A stretch of DNA of 64,000 nt from Viscum album (GCA_963277665.1 OY728122.1:1548964868-1549028867), one strand, 5' to 3'; numbered from the stretch's first letter, positions 24,775 to 38,293 are shown. Notes: generated by a model from the sequence alone, not told the origin. Made by a program: numbers and translations.

Positions 24775-27699
24775 TGCTTTTAAGATCAACTTTAATGTTA
24801 TTTTTAATATAATTTCCATTAGGTTTATGTTATGGGGGTTTCCCATGCATTTTTGGAGGAATGGGTGGGTTTTCATTATTTGGGCCAAACTGGGGCCCCA
24901 ATTCCAGATTTAAAAATGAATTTTTATTCCTTTATAACTCCTTAATTTTTAAACATTATTCATCCATTACAATTTCTAAATGTAATCCCTTTGACCTAGG
25001 AAAACCACAAAATTAATTTGGACTATTTGAAAATCTATAATAATGGTCGATTTGAGTTTTTATATAAGCGATTGGGCCTCCCTGAAATCCAATTTCCTGA
25101 AATAAAAATATTCATTGATACATTAATTTCACATTCATTTTTTATGTTATTAGGTTATTCCAACTCTCACCCGATCCCACATACCTAAGGCATGCCCCCA
25201 TTCTCTCCTCCCCAAATTATGAGCTCCATAGAATCTATAAATTGGGCGAAACATCTCTGGAATTCAAAAATCATCAAGATTTGAAGAGGTAAATTAATAC
25301 TATCATATCTCCTTATATATTTACCCTTTTCCCCAATTACAGTTCCTAAATGATCTCATAATCCTTTTAGGATACTAACTTCAATTTTTATCTGTTTTAA
25401 AATTCAGATACTGGTGGGGTTTGTTTCATTTTCATCAAGGTTGTTTTGGGTAAGTGTTTCTCTCTTCAATTTCATCCTTCCACATAGGGTTTCCTCCCAC
25501 TTAAATTAATTTATAGAGTGTCTAGAAGTTATGGTTCACATCTAGGGTTTGATTTGGGTGAAATATTATGGTTTATGGTTCATTTTTACTTCGTTGTGGT
25601 GAGGTGGAGATGTGGTTGAGGTTTCACACCAAGATTTAAGGATTTTTGAATAAAAATGTATGTGATTCCATGTATAACAATTTTATGATGAGTTATAATT
25701 CTTGTTTTATTAATTTAGTATGTTTTCAATCTATTTTGTGTGGTAAGAAAAATATTTTTTATGGAAATGGTTGAGTGATTAATTTTTTAGATGCTTTTTT
25801 CATAAAATTGGGTGCTTCACATGCGTGGCTCTTGGGGAAATGTTATGGTGTATTTTATAACTTATGAAATTGATTTATTAGTGTTGGAAGGAGATGAAAA
25901 TTATGTTTTGTTAAAGCCTTAATTTCATGTGGGCCTTGTAATGTGTTTTGAATGGTTTTTAGGTGTAAAACCATGTTGTACTTCTTGAACGTGATTTGTG
26001 AAAACATGTGTTTTTCATGTGTACCATTTCTGGTATTGTTTGAGTTGTTTTTATAAAAAATGGGGGTGGTTTAATAAATTTATTTAGGGCTGAAATTTGT
26101 TTTTTTGGAATGTTATTCGTATGGTTTTGGTCTTGAAAGAAGGTTCTGAAATTGGTTTTTTATGCAAACCATGGTTCTTCCTCTTCGGTTGGTTTAATGA
26201 AAATTGTAAATTATTTAATGAGTTACACAATGTGTGAAATGGTTTGATATGTACAGTTTTGGTGATAGTATGTTCCTAAATTTATTTTTTGAAACATAAT
26301 GTGGTTAGTTATTTTGTATAAAATTTGTTCAATGTTTGGTAATTTTTTGAGGTCATTTATGAAATTGTGATGTGGGTGCGAAACATGTTTTTCGGCTGTT
26401 TTGTGTGAGTATGATGTGAAACAATGACTTCTTTTTATGAAAATGGTATTATGTACCATGTGAGTGGGATGTTATGTGATGTTTAACATTTTGGGAATGA
26501 TTTTATAAAATTTCTAATGGATTTCTTGAATTGTCAAAGATGTTCAAAAAGTTTTATGGACAATTTTTTGTGTGGGAATGATTTTAAAATTCATTTGAAT
26601 TTAAAAGTGAATTTTTAGACTTGTGTGTTATACATGTGGTATGTTTTCTCAATTTGTGATGTGAAAATGATATTTTCATGTGAAAAGTATATTTATTGAC
26701 TTTTTGAACTTGTCTGAGACCAAGGGAAAAACTCGGGCATCTAGGTGGGTGGATGTGTACTAGTATGCTAGTGAATCTGTGGGGTTTGGCCTCAGTTTCA
26801 CTTAGCAATATTGATGCTTTCAACTCTAACTAAATGTTTATGATGATGACTGGGGACAACTATGTTCTGGGTATGTTCCCTACTAGTTTCTCATGCATGA
26901 GAATAGATATTGTGATGGTTAGTCTCACCGAGATACAAGTTACCTGGGTCCCACAATGAGCAAGTTCCTAGGGGTTATTTCCTATTTCTTGTGCTCATTA
27001 GTTATTGTGTGATTACCACTGGAATATTGTAAGGTTGGCTAGAAAATTCAGTAGCTTTGAAATTACTTTTAAAAGTGTTGATTCTTAATGATAGCCCAAT
27101 TGAAAACTATTTTAATTTTAAAGTTGCATCTTTTAGAAATTGTAACTAGAATTTTCGGTTTCTTAAAACATGAAAGATATTTTCATTTGAATGTTCATCA
27201 CATGGAATCTCGTTGTGGTGGTATCCTACTGGGCATTGGATCACACCCTTCTTACACACTTTGGTGTAAGTAGACATGGTTATTTTCTTTCTCGCAGGGT
27301 GGGTACATTTTTTTTCCAGTGGTTCGGGTTTCTAGAAGGACCTTGGTGGTGATGTTTTATGGAGATGGCTTGAGGGTGGTGCGCCTTTCCATGGGGGTTA
27401 TTTGGATGTTTCCATTTAGTTTTTTACCTTTTTTATAGTCTTGGTGAGATTCATTAAGCTATGTAATTGAGTTCTGAATTTTTGTAAAAGATTGTTTGTT
27501 TAGAAAAATTTAGATTTGGTTTATTGGATTCATTTGATGTTTTAAGTTTATAAAATCGCGTAAATCATTGCCCCAATTCTCATTTTATGACACCTGAGCA
27601 CTTGTGCCAGCCTGTGGGGATCAGGAATGCCCTTCGAGCCTTATTATAGGCTGGTTCGCGTGCCAGTTTTGACGACGACCAGATTTGGTTCTTGAAAGA
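24775..27699 (+). repeat. R4 3' LTR
   Basis: It pairs with 18301-21243 and ends at the TATAG target copy. The TATA box is at 25058-25068. No convincing polypurine tract precedes it, so the left edge is approximate. Minus-strand frames at 26223-26459 and 26584-26823 mirror similar chance frames in the other LTR. Confidence 0.7.
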
Positions 27700-27868
27700 T
27701 ATAGTGAGGAATATTGAGGAGGCTTTACATCTTGATATACAACATCATGTATCCCCATTAATTTTTTAATAAATATTGAGGTGTTATAAAAAGAATATGT
27801 TATTGAGGGAATTTTGTCTAAGACAATATTCTTGTAGAAGGATAGTCATCAAGAATCCTTGAGATGAA
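27700..27868 (+). pseudogene. Element C internal sequence between R4 and B
   Basis: TATAGTGAGGAATATTGAGG continues C's leader/gag region after R4 and matches 7480-7600 in unit 1. It runs up to the presumed end of B's LTR. That boundary is uncertain by about 60 bp. Confidence 0.45.
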
Positions 27869-30289
27869 AATGTAGGGGAAAACATCTTCAATTTATCAGT
27901 TAGTAAAAGATTTAGATAATAGGGAGCCATCTTCTATTATCTTCATATTATTTCACAATATTAGGAAATTATCTAACCCCTTTTTTAATATTGAGAATTG
28001 TTTCCTTTTCATGTGAAGGTAATTTTCATTAAAATCCTGAGTGCCCAAATTTCATTAATAGTAAATGTGGAGTTGGAGTCTTACATCCTACTCAACCAAT
28101 AGGGTAACATCCTTAGAGGAAACAACTATTGTAGTAGGTTATTCTAGTATTTTATCATTATATAGATGAAGCGGTTGGTAAAGGAAACTACCATTATTCC
28201 CCTAATCCTTATAAAAATATAGTAGAGCATGAATATGGTATTGTTTCATTAACCATCCTAGATTCCATGGCACTCTGATACATGATACTGTCCTGACAAG
28301 ACCTAATGGGAATTCTCGATCCCCAATATTTGGTGACTAGAACCTTGAATAATAAATTAAAAAAATGGGAATATTGTTTCAACATAAACAATGGAATAAA
28401 TAGAAAAAAGTCAATATAATCAAAAAATTCAAAAAAACGAGACTATAAGAGAAGTTAAAAAGGTAAAAAAACCAAATAATAAATCATCAATAAATGATAA
28501 AAAATAATATAATCATCCCATGTTCCAATGTAAACAACAATACAATCCCAATGAATCAACCACAACCACTACCTCTATATTGTGCTTTCCACTTCCTTGA
28601 ACCAGGTAGAATAAAATCTTCAAATTACTGAAGGAAAAGGTTGGGTGTGTACTAAAATCTTAGTAGGGTCTCACCAAGTGATGCATAATAAGATTCCATA
28701 ATTAATAAACCAAATCATACATTTGATTTCAAATAAATTAGAAATTGTAGTAAAATTACTTATTAAAATGCATGCTTTTCATTTTAATTAATGGAAATAT
28801 TTTAAACAACAGATTAAGTTAACGTTATATATAAAATAGTTTAAAAAATCACAAGTCATTAGTAAAACGTTTTACAATTAATTTCATATACATATCAATG
28901 CATCAAAATTAGGAAACATGGTAAATTAAAATAGGTATGATAGTTCCAATATATGCGAACCTCAGACATCTCATATAGGTGATTAGGGAAATATGGGCAC
29001 ACACATCCCTCAAGAACATGTTAAATAGGACTCAATAATATCTAATCAAGGATAAGATCCACCGCACTATTCTTTTAATAGTAATGTAATGAATTAATCC
29101 ATTTCTATGGCATTAACATCCAACTGTGTTTTTCTAAAATAACCCATTAACTACCTGGTATTTCATGTGATCAATCAATACATCAAAATGGGGAAAATAT
29201 TTTCAATTTTTTAAATTTCAATTACCCATTTTTTAGTATTAATATGATAATTTCATATTAAAAGCAAAAACATGGATTTTTAATAAATTCATGCCTTTTT
29301 AAAGAAAAAATCAATCCTCAGTATATTTCAAGTCATTTTTAGTCATTTTTTTCATAATCAATTTCACAAATCTGTTTCAAAAATTCAATAAATTCCAAAC
29401 CACAACCAAATTTCCAATTCCAATGGAATTGGTGGTTTTAAAAAAACATAATTCCAACCAAATTAAAATCACAGTCCACATCAAATTGTTTTTCCAAAAT
29501 TCAATTGAAAAACTTCAAATTTAAATCAATCGATTCAAGGGTTTATAACATTGAAAATGTCAATGGAACCGCCTACATGTTACATGTAGAATATGTATCA
29601 TAAGGCCCATAATGGGAATTGAAAATGAAGAAAGTCGTAAATGGAGATCATGGAATCAAACTCAGATTCTATATCTAAATCAAAGGAGTTAATATGCATC
29701 AGCAAATATATGATCTAACAAACCAAAAGGATAAGAGATTGAGAGAGTGGGATAGAAGGAATAGTAGAAGAAATCTTATTGAAGAGGAATGAAATGATGT
29801 TCTCCAAGATTTGATCTACGTTGGAATAGGGTTTAAGGACCCAAAATGGATTCTGGTGAATAAAAAATACATTAGAAGACATAAAATCTAGAGTTACGGT
29901 TGATAGGGGCTTAATATGGGGGTTTATAAAATTTTTAATTAATTTTCATAGTTTAAAATGTCTTCATGCATGGTTTCCCATTGAAGGCCACATGGTTCGT
30001 AAAAATGTGTGTCTTAACCACTCACCCCTCTGATTTGTTACACAATTTCAACTAGGTGGTAACATAGTTTTCCATACTGTGAAGCAACCATGAAAAACAC
30101 CACTATTTGAGTCTTAATATTTTCCCCTAGTTGCCTACATGGTTTGAGGAAACAATGAACCAACTGTGAATGGCCCAGAAAAAAACATCATTTTTAACTT
30201 TCTTCTAAAAATGACCCAAGATGAACCCTTTGAAAATAATAAAAAAACAAGGTTTGGGGGGTACCATAATATAGTAACATGATTTTAAA
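27869..30289 (-). repeat. 3' LTR of element B
   Basis: The right edge is exact because the polypurine tract adjoins it. The left edge is inferred from the length of the other LTR (about 2.36 kb) and a TGTAGGGG start. It aligns with 46127-48489, for instance GATACATGATACTGTCCTGA near 28282 against GACACATTAATATCCAAGAC near 46472. A 60-codon minus frame at 28209-28391 lies inside and is not a gene. Confidence 0.65.
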
Positions 30290-30301
30290 ACCTCCCCACA
30301 A
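30290..30301 (-). other. Polypurine tract of element B
   Basis: Minus-strand TTGTGGGGAGGT directly precedes the 3' LTR. It is identical to the unit 1 copy at 9311-9322. Confidence 0.7.
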
Positions 30302-30309
30302 TAGAAAAT

Positions 30310-32388
30310 TTATCTCCCTATAAAGCCTATCAAGAAGAATATGTGCCAAAAAGATTAGGCAACTACTCTCTTATAAATGCCTCTCTCTCTCCCATGTATT
30401 ATGTATATCAGAATTGTTTTGTCATAGAACTCGAACCAATTTTATTATTCTCTCATGTTTTACCATTTTATTAGATTAAATTTTCCACCTCACATGATCA
30501 ACCAGTGTTAAATCAGGCTCAACATCATGTTCATTGCACCATAAAACTTGAGATGGATCAGAAATATACATTCGTTACAATGATACATGGAACACATTAT
30601 GTATCAGTGTTAATTTTTTTAGATGTACTACATAGTAATACACCTTTCCCACCATCTAAACATCCTTAAAAATCCCAAAATAATTAGGAGGAATCATCCC
30701 ATTACACCCTTGATTTTGGTAACATAAACTAGGATAAACATTTAAGAACACATTCACAGAAACTAAGAATTCCAATGGTGTATGGAGATAATCATCATAG
30801 GATTTATACTATCTCTGTTCCATAAATATTATCTAATGAATCAACTATATCATTTTTTTCATATTTGGAACCATTCTATGTCCAACAAAAGAACATTCAG
30901 AGATATTCTACTAGAAAAATAGAGGTTCACAACCCCAACCATTGAAGGCCACAAAAGGAGCCATTCTGATCAAGGACTGGTACAGATTGTTATATGAAAA
31001 TTCAACCAGTTCCAAATGTTCATCCCTAGCTTGAAACAAAATCCAATACATAGGAACAATGAATATCCTTATGAATATATATATTTCTCTTAGTTTGGTA
31101 ATATTTCGATGGATGGTATGTCATAATAAAATAGACCTATGATCCCAATTCCACCTGAAGGTCTCTCCAAAAATGAGAAGTAAAATATGGACCTCTTTCA
31201 TAAACTATAACAAATAGAACACCATGAAATTGAACATTATCTCTCACATATATTTTTCTATGATACTATAGTTTGGTTGAATTAGGAATTTTTTAGAAGT
31301 GATCCAATTTGGTTATCTAATCATTTATAACCCATATCACATTCTCCTTTATAAGGGTATGAATGATTCCAATGAAAAAGTATATGGGGATCTCATCCCA
31401 CTTCCATGTTGGCATCATAAGTGGTTAATGAATAAGGGAATGTCTCTTTTCTAAACCCCTAACTTCTGAGAATGTTTAACAATGGGAGACAAAATCAAAA
31501 ATTCCACATCTCATACATGACCACTATAATCTACACCACATATCATAAAACATCATTATGTATTCAAGGTGCACATACCATTGGTAACTATTGAAATCCT
31601 CCATTACAGCTTTCCTTACTACTAATGATAGAAAAAAAATTCTAGAAATAAAAGACACTCTATATAGATAAAGACCACTCAAAAATAGTCGTCCCACAAT
31701 AAATATAGTTTATAATTCCATATAATTAATCATCAAGCTATTATTCCTAAAGAATCATCTCGAGAAGAGTGTAGTTCATCTAAGCAATAGCCAAAACAAC
31801 CGTGGACCCAATTTCATTCATTATAATATATAAATAGGCAAAAATACCCATAAAGTTCCACTCTTCTAATGATTCTTTCACAACTGTAGTTGGTAGATTT
31901 CTACTCAATGAATATTTGATGACATTCCCATTACATGGAGTGTAAAAAATATAAAATTAAAATTATTATAGGTACTCCAACCAATTACTCTGTAATTAAT
32001 ACATATCTTATTGATATAACATATAACTCAAGATATTTTTCATAGAAAACACAATGAATCTCTCTTCGAAAAGGTAATGTCCCCAACTCTTTAGTAAATA
32101 CCACATAGCCTTCATCGACCTCTAAAAGATTCAACACTATTACAGAAGAAAAAGGATGTTTCTTCTCAAAAAGAACTTTTAGAATTCTCAACACAAGAAA
32201 AGATCCCTCACTTCAATGTTAAATCAGTCATTAGATAATCCAAAATTGATATATCCTTTAGGTACGTGGAATAATACCAATATATTCCCATGAATCATTG
32301 AATTTTAGAAACATTTCATGGTTTCTCCAATTTCATGATTGCTTTCACCTTCTCATTAGCAACTTAGATACGATTTTTTGACACCATG
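30310..32388 (-). pseudogene. Element B pol, 3' half: RT end, integrase, tail
   Basis: Just left of the LARD, the minus strand continues RT from the HVV position of LGHVVS with KVKAIMKLEKP and YLKDISILDYLMTDLTL. Integrase is legible around 31350-31000: ERGPYFTSHFWRDLQVELGS matches the [21 protein letters not shown] catalytic block, with the second Asp now Gly in this reading. The tail NVFHVSL.RMYISDPSQVL lies near 30590-30480. Stops and frameshifts occur throughout. The 69-codon frame at 31985-32194 falls in the RNase H interval. It parallels the unit 1 copy at 9473-11544. Confidence 0.75.
32384..32388. other. Target site duplication, left (CCATG)
   Basis: CCATG immediately left of the LARD is repeated exactly at 43884-43888 on its right. 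The target is the LGHVVS codon stretch of B's reverse transcriptase. Confidence 0.9.
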
Positions 32389-34174
32389 TGTAATGCCCCA
32401 ACCTCAGTTACCCAGGGTTGGTCCATTATTTTAATACATTGTTATGATTATAAGGATTCAAGACCTAAAAGACCGATCAGTTTAGCAGTCTTGGAAAATA
32501 GATTACATACATGGATGTTACATTACACTTTAGAAAATAAAACAAAAAATAAATGATCCTTTCATAATGACATTAATCCTCTAGCTTAACCCTGCATATC
32601 AATCATAATACACTTCTTGGAATCTTGAGAATATTAAATCATAGAAAGGGATGAGCTCAGATGCTCAGTAAAGATAACAATATAGCAGAAAACATTAATA
32701 AATAAGAATAAACATTTAAGGAAATGTATAAGACTAAAAAAATCCGTTTTAAACATAAACATCAGCATAATATGGAAAAGACAAAAATAATAATTCCATT
32801 TACTTATTCACAAGGATATTATTCTAGTCGAATAATCACATTAAGTATCAATAGCCACTTTCATAATAATGGAATGCATAATTCTAGACAATAATAACAA
32901 CATATTCAAGGCAATGTGCCAAGACTATAAATAAGATTTTGTCAAGGCCTTGTGCCAAGATACTAGTTTCTCTCATGAGACCTACCGATGCATTGAGGAG
33001 CTATAGTGGGCTCCACCTGTCACTTACTAAGTCCAATACATTCCTCATTTGATATGTTTTTAACATAACATAAACATTCATATTAAAACCGGCATATGAA
33101 ATGTCAATAGATTACCCATAAACCATGAATGGTATAAAAATAACACATCCATAGTCATACATATCACAAAACCATCAATACAATATGAATGATTTGTTTC
33201 ATAATAAATCAACTTCAAACAAGTTTCAAATCCATTAAAGGATTTTGGGATCAATGAAAATGATTTGTAAAACTCTTTGAGAGAAATATCCCTTTTTCAT
33301 GAAAACATTTAAAATTCAAACAATTTATTAAGGAATATATTTAAATACCTTTTTGAAACCAAGTGTCCCATACCACATTGTATCTTTTGAATGTAATAAA
33401 AAATTTTAAACATTAATGTCCATTAAAATAAATCCTTAAAACTATTTTTAAAACATGGACATTAATGTGGATGGTTTAGAATAATAAATCATTAAAACAT
33501 TTAAATTGATGTTTTAGTAAAATGTAAATTAAATGAATCATTTTGAAAACTATTTTATGAAACATGGACCTAGATAATAAATATTTCCCAATAGTTACTT
33601 ACCTAAAAACAACCTCCAATAATAAAGAGATTGTGAAATTAACCCTTACCAATTAGTTAACTTATGAACCATAATCCCCATGAAAAAGTACCATACAATC
33701 AAGATGTAAATACATATAAATTAATTTTTATTACACAAATAATACAATTATGGGAAGTACATACACTACACAAAAGGAAATGGTGGCATTATATCAAGAA
33801 TCTCACGGGAATACAGAGTGAGATGAAAACCCCTTACCATGTACTTTCCTTTTGTCGAGGGTACATTTAACCCCTTGTATAAGATCGTAGTAAGTTATAA
33901 TATTATACCAGAACCATAATGATATTTATTATATCATACATGATTCATTTATGACTTTATACAACCCATTTATTAAAAATTTCCAAGTTAAATTGATATT
34001 TTGGGTAATAATTGCTTTATTTATAGTATGTGTTTTAACTTGTTACTATTGATTTTATACCTTAGAAAAAGATTTAAATACTTCTAAAATATAAAACATT
34101 ATTTATATATCTTATATATTTATAATATAAATATGTATAATAGAAATATATATGAAATTAAAAACACCATTTAT

Positions 34175-34603
34175 GGAGACGGTAGTCCGTACGTACGCAT
34201 AAACGTTGTTTCTGTTTTCTTATCACATTGAACGAAACTAAGTGAATAAGATAAATGTAAGTAAACACACATATATAAATATATATAAATATATCTATAG
34301 TAGAATTATTATGTCATATATTACATACTTATTAGTAATATATATTTTAATAATCATCGATGAATAGTGATCATGGATATGAATCTCATCGCGTCTTGGA
34401 GAAGGTAATCTGTACGTACGCACGAGCGACAATATCATTTCCATAATGGTGTGGAATTGGATGGTATATTAATTTTACAGAGACAATAGATAGTTATTTT
34501 CATTATTTATATTCATATTACTAATCATTATAACCATCCAAATAATATAATGTCGAAGAACAAATTACACCACAGCGTGGAGACGGTAAGCCGTACGTAC
34601 GCA
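34175..34603. repeat. Three spaced GTACGTAC repeats in LARD 3' LTR
   Basis: Units at 34175-34199, 34398-34422 and 34579-34603 share GGAGACGGTA then a short variable part and GTACGTACGCA. Spacing is 223 and 181 bp. Each contains the palindrome GTACGTAC and several CpGs in otherwise CpG-poor DNA. They lie roughly 350-780 bp downstream of the TATA box on the transcribed strand. Confidence 0.8.
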
Positions 34604-34949
34604 CACATGGTGACATTAACATTCATAATATGGATAAAATAATGAATATGGTTGTGAAACATTTTTAATAACATCACATAATATATAAGATACTAGATTT
34701 TTTATTTTATAATGGAAACAACAAAGATAGAGTAAGTGGAAGAATAAGAGAACATTAAAGAGGGTGGTGATATCATTACCTCTTCTTCAGATTCTTCCTT
34801 TTGATTTGATCAAAAGGTCTCCATAGGATGAATTTCTGACAAAAGGAAGGCCTCAAGGATGAATTCGGGATAGTTGGGAGGATATTTGGGCAGGGTTTGG
34901 CCAAGACAAATGGCATTGGAGATGTGATTTTGAGAGAAGGTGAAGTGCC

Positions 34950-34960
34950 CTTTTATAAGA
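34950..34960 (-). promoter_or_regulatory. TATA box of LARD 3' LTR
   Basis: Minus-strand TCTTATAAAAG is 2.08 kb from the LTR start, the same distance as TTATAAAAGGG in the other LTR. It is followed by GGCACTTC and the leader segment also found in R4. Confidence 0.65.
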
Positions 34961-37034
34961 GGGGGGCTGGTCAATTTTTGAAAAGATTAAACAATTAATT
35001 TATTATACAATCATATCCGATTTATAATGGTTCCAAATGAATTTATTTAGATCATTAGGTGGTTATGGGTCGCAATCCTTTCAACAAATAGGTTTTAAAC
35101 AAGTTTAGGTTACCATTTTAAAATTATCTTTTAGATTTAACTATTTTTTAAATAGTTTAACTTTTACCATGTCTTCTTGTATTATAACTCTATATAGTTA
35201 ATAAACTTACTCTAAACATCCAATAGAACCTAAAGTGGATAATTTATGACATATATAATATTATTTAAGCCCTTTGGCCGAAATTTACAATTTTTTTTGA
35301 ATATTATAGCAACCAATAATATAGTATTTGTTTAAAATATTAATTTTTCTCAATTTTGACAGCATTTTGTATTTTGTTCCTGTGAAAGTCATCACAACCT
35401 GATCACTTCGAAAAAGATACATTAAATCAGCCCTAACATGTCTAGTCACCTAGAAATTCGTGGATGTCATAAAAACATTGAAATTATATTTATTTTAATA
35501 TTTATAATACCATTTATTTGATTCTTTCATTAATAAGGTAATTACTGCATCATCATTGTGTCATAAATAAATTTAATTATATAATGTCTAAAAATTATAA
35601 ATATAATACCATGATGTACAAAGTATTTTTATATATCTAATGAATATTTATAGTTAAATTTATCTTATTTATAACCCTATATTTAAAATGGTTTAGTTAA
35701 TAAACATTGAATTTAACACTTTTAACTCATCTTTAAATTAAATAAAAATAAATTTCCTAATCTAATCCATGTGTACCTAAAGGATCATATTTTATTCCTA
35801 AGGTTTTCTGTGGTCGAATTAAACTTATCCAATAGAATTAGTACATGTGTTAGGGTAATTATAATATCATGTTTACCCTTAATTACCCTATTTACTTTTA
35901 ACCGTGGTAAATAAAAGTCAAAAGTTACAATTCACCAAAAATTATTTTCATCTTATTGAACCACATTTTTCTTACTGAGGTTATCCATGTCTCTCAGATT
36001 TTTGAAATTAAACTCACAGAAGCGGTAAAATTTTGTTTTATGCTAATTTTCAAATGTTCCTAGAAGGTGGGTAAAAGACGGTAAGGAGTTGAATAAAATT
36101 TAATATATCTAATATTATTACAAAATGACTTTAAGGAATTACATTCAACATATAAAGATATTATTTATCTATTTTGAACTAAAATAAATTTAAATAAAAT
36201 AATAAATTATTTAAATAAAAAGCCAGTTTTAAACAATAACAAAATGTTTTCCACTATTCATCAGAAATTGAAAGATTTCAGAAAAGTAAAAAAATTAACC
36301 ATACACTAATTTTGACATTCCAAAACCAAAAATAAATTCCATTTTACCAATTTCAAAACATAGATGTTTCATTAATTAATTTAAAAGTAATTCTCGTTGT
36401 CAAAACCTATAATCTTATTTTTAGGAAATAATAACTATCAAAAAATTAACACTTGGTTATGTCCAATTTCAATGTGAAATTACATATAATGACCAAAATT
36501 GGATTAAATGTTAAAACTATAATCTCATTATACATTAAACTATTGAAATTTTTAGTTGAACACTATAAATAATTTTTATTAAAAATATTGTTTTCAGTTA
36601 AAATTTATTATTGTTCACTATTCACTCAAATATGAATGTTATCATAAAAACACCAAAAATTTATAAAAACTAAATTTTTATGTCCTGATTCTAAATAAAA
36701 AGTTTATTTTTTCAACATTGATATATAAAAGTTTAAAATATTGTATTTAAAAAGAGTTCGCCACTAAAAGGCGGTAAAATTTCATTTTTTGGAAAATAAT
36801 TCTTTTAACTGAAAAAAATAAATTTGTTCTTACATTATGTCTAAGAAACTCATAATATATATTGTCAAATTATAAGGATTATAAAAAGTTCAAAATTAGG
36901 TTAATACTATTCATAACCACTTTTGAATGGCTAGTTTTGTACGTTGCGGTGCGCTTGAACTCAATGTTGCGTGTAGTGAAAGTAATTGTATTATTTTTAT
37001 GAAATAAAAAACTATGAAATCTTGAGGTGTTACA

Positions 37035-37048
37035 TTCTTCCCTACTTT
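37035..37048 (-). other. LARD polypurine tract
   Basis: Minus-strand AAAGTAGGGAAGAA directly precedes the 3' LTR start TGTAACACC. Confidence 0.75.
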
Positions 37049-38293
37049 AATAAATTTATTCCTCTCAATTTGAAATTTTTATTCAAAAATAAAAGGATAA
37101 AAATAGAAAATTCCTTGGTGGGAAAACCCACATCGGAAATTGGGTTTATAACATTCAGTCTAAATAATTGGAAAAGGGGAATGAAAAAGTCACCACCAAA
37201 TTATGATCTTGATTAGGAGAACATTGGTGGAAATTAGAGACAAATAATTATAAGAAAAAAATAAATATTTATAGGGATTGATTGAGTTTATCAGTCACAA
37301 ACAATTATAGATTTGAAGGCCTTAAATCCATAAATCTATGATGATTTAAAATATCATCAGTTCAACAAAACGTAAGGTATTAAGATAACACATTTTTAGT
37401 TTTAGGATTCTTTACCTAAAGTTTAAGAATTAATTTATTCCTATAATAAGAGAATAATATATATATATATATATACATACTTGACATGTAGAGTTCCATC
37501 TTTTAACTAATTTCTACCACAAACTCATCATTCACTCTAAAAGATAATAGAAGTAAAAAAATTCTATTATTTGTATAGGGTTCCAAAAAAATGAATTTAT
37601 AATTCATATACCAGACCCTTTAAAAATACATTATTCAATCCAGGAAATCACATGGGTCAGGGGTAGGTGATACACCCTTGTCGCCCTTCAGTTGCGGGTT
37701 CAAGTCTCGCGGCCTTGTTGGACGCGGCAGGTTGCCTCCCGACCTATGGGTTGTCCTTTTTATAGAAATCCAAAAGTAACCATAAAAACAATATCAAATT
37801 TCAAACATAATCCATTCCATCGTTTATAATAATCCAAAATACTTATATCCAAACTCTCAGTCCAAAAATTATAAGGATGTTAAACCTAATGAGGTTTCTT
37901 TTAACTAGGTAATAATATGTGAATGCCTTCATCATGTATTCTTTTACAACACCACATCATTATAAGTTTCAAAAAACATCCATCTCTTATTACAATATCA
38001 CTACCTCATTATCAGGACCATATTAAGGATTACCTTTCCTTAAACCATGTATTTTCTAAAAAATTTAGCTTACTATTAAGTCACCTTTCATAGAACCATA
38101 TAATCTCAAATCCTCAATAAAATAGTACTGTTGTACAATCCTTATTTATCTCCATAATTCATGTACCCAGTATATTGTAGATACAACACTAAAATTAAAT
38201 AAAAACAGAAGAAAAGTAGTCATTCCTCATAATCTGAGGTAGTATCATAACTTTTTTATTATCAAATAACATCATTTGGGGTATACTCTTATT
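37049..38293 (-). other. LARD interior between gag remnant and polypurine tract
   Basis: About 1.25 kb without any recognisable pol motif. It contains the (TA)n run near 37449-37472 and the SINE-like insert at 37650-37764. Nothing else was recognised. Confidence 0.6.
37644..37770 (+). mobile_element. SINE-like tRNA-derived insert
   Basis: A GC-rich island of about 115 bp (37650-37764) in A+T-rich DNA. TGGGTCAGGGGTAGGTGA (37653-37670) resembles a pol III A box, TGGCTCAGxGGTAGxG. GGTTCAAGTCT (37697-37707) resembles the B box GGTTCGAxTCC. The boxes are about 30-40 bp apart as in tRNAs. GAAATC occurs at 37644-37649 and again at 37765-37770 as a possible target duplication, and the insert ends T-rich. 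It does not fold into a whole tRNA by eye, so it is better read as a short SINE or a tRNA pseudogene. Confidence 0.5.

Larger units (their letters stand above)
18301..27699 (+). mobile_element. LTR retrotransposon R4, 9.4 kb, no recognisable pol
   Basis: Two similar direct repeats of about 2.9 kb flank a 3.5 kb interior. The flanks GATAG (18296-18300) and TATAG (27700-27704) look like a 5-bp target duplication with one change. Unit 1 has the uninterrupted sequence TTGATAG then GGTGAGGCATATTG at 7480, which serves as the empty site. A primer-binding-site-like TGGAATCAGAGGA follows the left LTR at once, giving plus orientation. The LTRs look roughly 85% alike by eye, so R4 is younger than elements B and C. 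The interior has no gypsy or copia RT or integrase that I can see, so R4 is probably non-autonomous. Confidence 0.75.
32389..37034 (-). repeat. LARD 3' LTR
   Basis: On the minus strand it runs from TGTAACACCTCAAGATTTCA to GGGCATTACA. TATA lies about 2.08 kb in, so U3 is unusually long and R plus U5 is about 2.5 kb. Three CpG-rich repeats lie in the transcribed part. Frames at 33664-33870 and 36986-37216 are not genes. Confidence 0.9.

Noticed and set aside
37650..37764. Functional tRNA gene
   Set aside because: A- and B-box-like sequences are present, but no full cloverleaf with matching acceptor stem could be drawn. It lies inside a dead element with possible target duplications, so SINE-like is preferred.
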